Of a DNA stretch of 64,000 nt, positions 63,101-64,000 are shown one piece after another. Positions within the stretch are counted from its first letter, which is position 1; every line of letters starts with the position of its first letter. A model generated the notes under the pieces. That model made no database searches and was not told the DNA's origin. It saw nothing but the letters and a program-made list of their open reading frames with translations. A program made the translations under genes and the position numbers. The DNA is from Ascidia mentula (taxonomy: Eukaryota; Chordata; Ascidiacea; Phlebobranchia; Ascidiidae): NCBI GenBank assembly GCA_947561715.1, contig OX387197.1, positions 21,354,266-21,418,265 on the forward strand, given 5' to 3'.

Positions 63101-64000
63101 AGTGTTAGAAACAGTATTTAACACGAGATAATTAAAGCAATCCACTCTTTAAAGTTTGTGACCTGTAGAAAGACAGTTACATCATTAAACGCAACATTAC
63201 GCCTCGTATAGGCGTTATTATCGTTTGTTCAAAGACCGAAATAGACACATTACGTAACTTTTTAAGTTCTATCCTACGACACTCTTTTCTAAACGAATAT
63301 ATCAGAATATTACTTCATGTTGAACTGTTTTGTAATTTTGAAGATCAACCTGCACACTTCAGAAGAAGCCCCTCCGCATTTTATGTGAGGGAAAAACCCG
63401 AAGCTGACAGTAAAGAGGAAAAAGGTGATTGTTCGGTATTTTAGACATGCTTAAATTTGCGTTTCAGTGTAATTGTGACTATGTTTTTTGCAATCTAGAC
63501 ATGACAAAGAGATCTACTTTTTTACGTGGTAAGTGACGCAAATCTGTGTTTTATTCAAGGTGCTTGTGGCGATCATCTTATGGCTTACCCAAATAAAGGT
63601 GGCATTCTTACTTCAACTAACTTACCCCATAACTACCCATCTAACATCAAATGCATCTGGAAGATTGCGGCTCCTGTTGATTGGATGATTCTGTTACTGT
63701 TAAAAATTGACGAATTAAAAGAACACGACAAATTGAAGGCACGTTTCTGAAATTGTCAATGAGTGTTTAGTAACTGGGATATTTCTGTTGGAATTGCGAG
63801 GAAAACAATGAATATTTTTGTCTCTAATCTTACTTAAGGGAACACTGATCCGTATATAAACAAAGATCTTTCCTTACTTTTTACAGACTGTGGACACGGC
63901 TGGACAGCAAGAAATTACACCGGTTAAAAATGTGCCATATGTCAGCAAAGGAAACGAGCTGATTGTTCGATTTACCAGTGATGAATCAGAGGAGCCTGGA
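42081..64000 (+). CDS. Multi-CUB secreted/extracellular protein locus, overview (runs off window)
   Basis: A signal peptide exon is followed by at least 18 CUB or CUB-like modules. CUB domains are extracellular beta-sandwich modules for protein or carbohydrate binding. Every module boundary is a phase-1 intron with a GT donor, so modules and linkers can be added or skipped without frame loss. Each CUB is split by a phase-0 intron. The repeating unit is linker, hinge, CUB-A, linker, CUB-C, CUB-D, linker, CUB-E, about 4 kb. Some exons look disabled (stop in the linker at 46537; donors lost after 57396 and 60270 exons), so the locus may make several transcripts or be two or more genes. No transmembrane segment is seen. 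The right end continues outside the window. Confidence 0.7.
42259..42479 (+). CDS. CUB-E-like half domain, Cys-rich end
   Basis: Acceptor atatcaag, phase 1. It encodes DECGKNNLTLKLHDPVAL then EFCASITAPELTNIVILF, similar in layout to CUB-E first halves (DICGYRHISV...TCVYNV...LQILI). Read on, it ends in a Cys-rich tail (CVSTDCSCCECNITNCDS) with a stop at 42477, giving a 92-residue secreted protein with exon 1. Alternatively it splices at 42398 (aaaaa/gtgttt) to a second half I cannot find. About 50 bp of the tail sequence recurs in the relic at 37115-37165. Confidence 0.5.
42590..42673 (+). CDS. Unit 1 linker exon
   Basis: Phase 1-1, encodes ERMPDTPTTSIQNNISKLI and then KEESQHNK; Ser/Thr/Asn-rich spacer. 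Homologous to 46537 and 50722. Confidence 0.6.
42752..43261 (+). CDS. Unit 1 hinge plus CUB-A
   Basis: Hinge exon 42752-42811 (VQKDEVLDKELHQRWACSGY) supplies the first CUB cysteine. CUB exons 42891-43060 and 43120-43261 encode YQLTSPNFPQNYPPNSNCTW and NELIVQFVSDGSEEHKGFQI, the N-F-P-x-x-Y-P and F-x-S-D...G-F signatures. The internal donor is GC (cag/gcaagt). Confidence 0.8.
43671..43730 (+). CDS. Unit 1 linker between CUB-A and CUB-C
   Basis: Phase 1-1, encodes VQETKKASVFTSKYINEKVK; same length and frame as 47812-47871. A nearby conserved stretch at 43423-43560 is frame-broken here and probably not an exon. Confidence 0.45.
44068..44602 (+). CDS. Unit 1 CUB-C
   Basis: Exons 44068-44273 and 44470-44602. 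VLTSPNFPKPFPPNCHCNWI and LEVSFNSDDSKEYKGFNLTY show the CUB pattern. The internal donor is GC (gag/gcaagt); an alternative in-frame acceptor at 44086 would trim six residues. Confidence 0.8.
44799..45305 (+). CDS. Unit 1 CUB-D
   Basis: Exons 44799-44989 and 45155-45305. RRYCGNIYLEALPRADSVLT, SPFFPDPCPPDLSCLWKITA and NLVVRFTTD...KQGFKLTY. The internal donor is GC (gag/gcaagt). Confidence 0.8.
45676..45714 (+). CDS. Unit 1 linker before CUB-E
   Basis: Phase 1-1, encodes ENVFLQSLKKNEK. It is 33 bases shorter than the paralogs at 49762, 53884 and 59850. Confidence 0.5.
45779..46252 (+). CDS. Unit 1 CUB-E
   Basis: Exons 45779-45957 and 46054-46252. DICGYRHISVVPEKLTVWAS, then ITCVYNVNSPHESELQILIN; second half ISVTFHTDSSSRFFRFKLVL. 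A divergent CUB without the N-F-P-x-x-Y-P signature. The internal donor is GT (agg/gtaaaa), unlike A, C and D. Confidence 0.7.
46537..46625 (+). pseudogene. Unit 2 linker exon, disabled
   Basis: Homolog of 42590 and 50722 (EGLTDTPTTSTYKINTTELF), but a stop falls in frame at 46617 and the donor aaag/gtat reads aaag/ttat. Skipping it joins phase 1 to phase 1. Confidence 0.55.
46703..47213 (+). CDS. Unit 2 hinge plus CUB-A
   Basis: Hinge 46703-46762 (VQKNEVVDKELHQRWACIGY); CUB 46843-47012 and 47072-47213. Same signatures as unit 1 with an internal GC donor (cag/gcaagt). The Cys of EVCDIKD in units 1 and 3 is Ser here. Confidence 0.8.
47812..47871 (+). CDS. Unit 2 linker between CUB-A and CUB-C
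   Basis: Phase 1-1, encodes VKETRKASVSTSKYITEKLT. The conserved upstream frame 47382-47613 (VSYHWFETHNTGQAEFSIEL) is open here but broken in unit 1; its function is unclear. Confidence 0.45.
48211..48742 (+). CDS. Unit 2 CUB-C
   Basis: Exons 48211-48416 and 48607-48742. SPNFPKPYPPNCRCIWIISA and LEVSFSSDDSKEYQGFNLTY. The second exon is 3 bases longer than in units 1 and 3. Internal GC donor. Confidence 0.8.
48932..49400 (+). CDS. Unit 2 CUB-D
   Basis: Exons 48932-49122 and 49256-49400. EDWNCGEDDLEALPRVDFVL, SPNFPDPYPSDLACIWEITA, VVRYTSDDPIENNQGFNLTY. Internal GC donor; acceptor of the second exon is a weak ttaag. Confidence 0.8.
49762..49833 (+). CDS. Unit 2 linker before CUB-E
   Basis: Phase 1-1, encodes EQLSRIHNTSVEKTVLQSL then NKKEK. 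Confidence 0.5.
49896..50378 (+). CDS. Unit 2 CUB-E
   Basis: Exons 49896-50074 and 50180-50378; DICGYRHIFVVPHKLTVWAS, ISVTFHTDCSSKFDRFKLEL. Internal GT donor (aag/gtagaa); closing donor gg/gtaag intact. Confidence 0.7.
50722..50802 (+). CDS. Unit 3 linker exon
   Basis: Phase 1-1, encodes ERMPETPINRIQNNTTKLVN then KEENQHK. Confidence 0.6.
50874..51377 (+). CDS. Unit 3 hinge plus CUB-A
   Basis: The old hinge acceptor reads ttttaa here; an AG six bases downstream (gcaag, ending 50873) keeps phase 1, giving EDEVVDKELHQRWACSSY (50874-50927). CUB exons 51007-51176 and 51236-51377 keep all signatures and the GC donor. Confidence 0.7.
51541..52020 (+). other. Unit 3 inter-CUB region, linker acceptor lost
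   Basis: The upstream conserved frame at 51541-51757 (VSYHWFETHNIAQAQFSIEL) persists. The linker homolog 51961-52020 (KETKKASVTSSKYITEKLT) lacks the AG used in units 1 and 2 (attctg/taaaag), so it may be skipped. Confidence 0.4.
52301..52823 (+). CDS. Unit 3 CUB-C
   Basis: Exons 52301-52506 and 52691-52823. Signature SPNFPKPYPPNCHCNWIITT. Internal GC donor gag/gcaaga. Confidence 0.8.
53020..53522 (+). CDS. Unit 3 CUB-D
   Basis: Exons 53020-53210 and 53378-53522. DRENCGQKDLEALPRADSIL, SPFFPDPYPPELSCVWKITA. Internal GC donor agg/gcaagt. Confidence 0.8.
53884..53955 (+). CDS. Unit 3 linker before CUB-E
   Basis: Phase 1-1, encodes EQLPRIHNTSVEKTVLQSL then NKNEK. Confidence 0.5.
54020..54198 (+). 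CDS. Unit 3 CUB-E, first exon
   Basis: DICGYRHISVVPQKLTVWAS to ENGKGYLR; donor agg/gtagaa. A 3.08-kb Penelope-like insertion begins 20 bases into the intron, separating it from its second exon at 57396. Confidence 0.7.
54421..55892 (-). pseudogene. Penelope-like RT / GIY-YIG protein, left copy
   Basis: The reverse transcriptase part, 55892-55035, has FGTAMGSPISVVIANVVMET and RRYVDDTFCI (the Y-x-D-D catalytic pair). The C-terminal part, 55035-54421, has the zinc-like CGEC and GIY-YIG motif VYIGETGRALKTRIKEHRR. Relative to the right copy, a 91-bp internal deletion with tac microhomology (equivalent to 56334-56424) throws the frame off between the two parts. Such elements use target-primed reverse transcription with a GIY-YIG nuclease. 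The N-terminus is missing. Confidence 0.85.
55897..57068 (+). pseudogene. Penelope-like RT / GIY-YIG protein, right copy (5' truncated)
   Basis: Open from the VSLFTNVPLVLAV equivalent to a stop at 57066. It contains FGTAMGSPISVVIANVVMET, RRYVDDTFCI with Asp codons at 56196-56201, RVYRKPTHTNRYLSFQSAHP (absent from the left copy), then CGEC and VYIGETGRALKTRIKEHRR near 56790. At about 374 residues it is under half of a full Penelope protein, since the early fingers of the RT are lost. It is nearly identical to the left copy elsewhere. Confidence 0.85.
57170..57250 (+). ncRNA. Degenerate hammerhead-like Penelope tail, right copy
   Basis: Stem II gcct...aggc followed by GAAACGTCGG lies in the same place as the motif at 13010. 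The CTGATGA core reads cttgagga here, so it is probably inactive. Its inverted twin is at about 54265-54345 on the minus strand. Confidence 0.4.
57396..57701 (+). CDS. Unit 3 CUB-E, second exon with SINE-derived tail
   Basis: Acceptor ttcacag; ISVIFYTDPSSRYFRFKLEL matches the other CUB-E second halves. The usual donor (acag/gtaat) reads tcgg/gaaat, so the frame runs on through GNREEYKEKPDQGTLVYKR into YLEDFYHYNQTMQ and stops at 57699. From about 57625 the coding sequence is SINE sequence. It would act as a terminal exon. Confidence 0.55.
   Translation: MQDDLTNVTLVTLNETTKEPLSQILHTNIISVIFYTDPSSRYFRFKLELKVHRRVEKETTGKLQKSGNREEYKEKPDQGTLVYKRLCIYLEDFYHYNQTMQ
57610..57855 (-). repeat. SINE-family block behind unit 3
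   Basis: Matches the reverse of 64-230: gtacactggtgtacaaacgc, agacaatgcagtaatg, gcgcagtaggggcgatc. Near-identical to 60490-60740. Confidence 0.6.
57860..57915 (+). pseudogene. Unit 4 linker relic
   Basis: ACAAAGAAGGCTTCTGTATC... matches the linkers at 43671 and 47812, but lacks its 5' part (fused to SINE sequence) and its donor reads acag/gaaat. Confidence 0.5.
58257..58790 (+). CDS. Unit 4 CUB-C
   Basis: Exons 58257-58462 and 58658-58790. SPNFPKPYPPNCHCNWIISA, LEVSFTSDYSKEYQGFNLTY. Internal GC donor. Confidence 0.8.
58986..59488 (+). CDS. Unit 4 CUB-D
   Basis: Exons 58986-59176 and 59344-59488. DVGNCKEKNPDALLRADSIL, SPFFPDPYPPNRNCAWWITA. Internal GC donor ggg/gcaagt. Confidence 0.8.
59850..59921 (+). 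CDS. Unit 4 linker before CUB-E
   Basis: Phase 1-1; same peptide as the unit 3 linker (EQLPRIHNTSVEKTVLQSL). Confidence 0.5.
59986..60533 (+). CDS. Unit 4 CUB-E with SINE-derived tail
   Basis: Exons 59986-60164 and 60270-60533. The closing donor is lost as in unit 3 (tcgg/gaaat) and the frame runs on, GNREEYKETPDQGTLVYKRT, to a stop at 60531. The intron 60165-60269 holds the empty Penelope target. Confidence 0.55.
60490..60740 (-). repeat. SINE-family block behind unit 4
   Basis: Near-identical to 57610-57855 but keeps cacaacttgacaggcaacc, which the unit 3 copy lacks. Confidence 0.6.
60741..61157. other. Intron or intergenic gap before the divergent CUBs
   Basis: No exon recognised; no poly(A) site assigned with confidence. 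Confidence 0.35.
61158..61702 (+). CDS. Divergent CUB domain 1
   Basis: Exons 61158-61339 and 61559-61702. AVCGKVDLWADLYATETIYS, NYLSNYPPKCTWVWNITVPT, NLIVRYVSN...DQFMLIY. Its internal donor is GT (agg/gtaagt), the exception among N-F-P-type CUBs here. The closing donor (aag/gttagg) gives phase 0, not 1, so the 3' boundary is uncertain. Confidence 0.6.
61976..63077 (+). CDS. Divergent CUB domain 2
   Basis: Exons 61976-62157 and 62942-63077. GVCGQGHLVAMSGAPHFLFS, PNFSHNYRAFTWCAWKITTS; second half VGNELTVSFHGDGCRHGFII. GC donor aag/gcaaga. The 784-bp intron is long because of the inverted-repeat element at 62283-62761. Confidence 0.7.
62283..62761. mobile_element. MITE with 24-bp perfect terminal inverted repeats
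   Basis: 62283-62306 (tatttagtaaagcaacaagc...) is the exact reverse complement of 62738-62761. If TA is the target duplication, the inverted repeats start TTTAG. 479 bp, no coding capacity; a plain DNA-transposon derivative. Confidence 0.8.
63344..63424 (+). CDS. Linker exon before CUB 3
   Basis: Acceptor ttttgaag, phase 1-1; encodes DQPAHFRRSPSAFYVREKPE then ADSKEEK. Confidence 0.45.
63560..64000 (+). CDS. Divergent CUB domain 3 (cut by window end)
   Basis: Exons 63560-63738 and from 63897. GACGDHLMAYPNKGGILTST, NLPHNYPSNIKCIWKIAAPV, then NELIVRFTSDESEEPG at the edge. GC donor aag/gcacgt. Confidence 0.7.

Noticed and set aside
1-64000. CRISPR arrays, bacterial operons or phage genes
   Set aside because: The repeats are satellites, minisatellites or retroposons without regular unique spacers, and the genes have spliceosomal introns.

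Overview
The window is AT-rich eukaryotic DNA with short introns (mostly 80-800 bp). Its gene families are metazoan: a von Willebrand A (VWA) adhesion-type GPCR, a heparan-sulfate sulfotransferase, a C-type lectin and a long CUB-domain array. It also carries GIY-YIG Penelope-like retroelements. An invertebrate, possibly a tunicate such as Ciona or Phallusia, fits best, but the species call is an inference; a cnidarian or amphioxus cannot be excluded. Because genes are split, most real exons are short, and coding calls here rest on splice sites, intron phase and comparison of paralogous copies inside the window.

Layout. 1-430: two pieces of a tRNA-headed SINE. 468-4000: first copy of a VWA plus threonine-rich ectodomain gene ending in a single membrane span. 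6240-6900: C-type lectin remnant. 8480-12325: ~190-bp satellite with two alternating monomer types. 12600-13110: Penelope-like 3' fragment with a hammerhead-like tail. 13100-15050: 20-bp minisatellite with a larger-period structure. 15100-23560: a small secreted-peptide gene (20991-22550), a related signal-peptide exon and three copies of its 3' flank, with an LTR element fossil carrying envelope-like remains at 16005-19363.

25322-26994: a complete four-exon, minus-strand sulfotransferase of the heparan-sulfate 3-O type in which several usual PAPS-site residues are changed. 27714-30484: a 1.39-kb tandem duplication with promoter-like TATA sequences. 30582-35800: second copy of the VWA/Thr ectodomain, here joined to a GAIN/GPS domain and seven transmembrane helices. 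37010-37480: decayed CUB fragments.

42081 to the right edge: a signal-peptide exon and a repeated CUB array. The unit is linker, hinge, CUB-A, linker, CUB-C, CUB-D, linker, CUB-E. There are three units, a fourth partial one (C-D-E), then three more divergent CUB domains; the last runs off the window. Inter-domain introns are phase 1. The intron inside nearly every CUB domain is phase 0 with a GC donor. A head-to-head Penelope-like insertion (54219-57296) sits in one of these introns between 14-bp target duplications; the empty site survives in the paralogous intron at 60171.

The points most worth follow-up are the recurrent GC-AG introns, the one ectodomain on two different membrane anchors, the tandem splice acceptor that switches the peptide gene between an acidic and a basic C-terminus, and the coding tails taken from a SINE.
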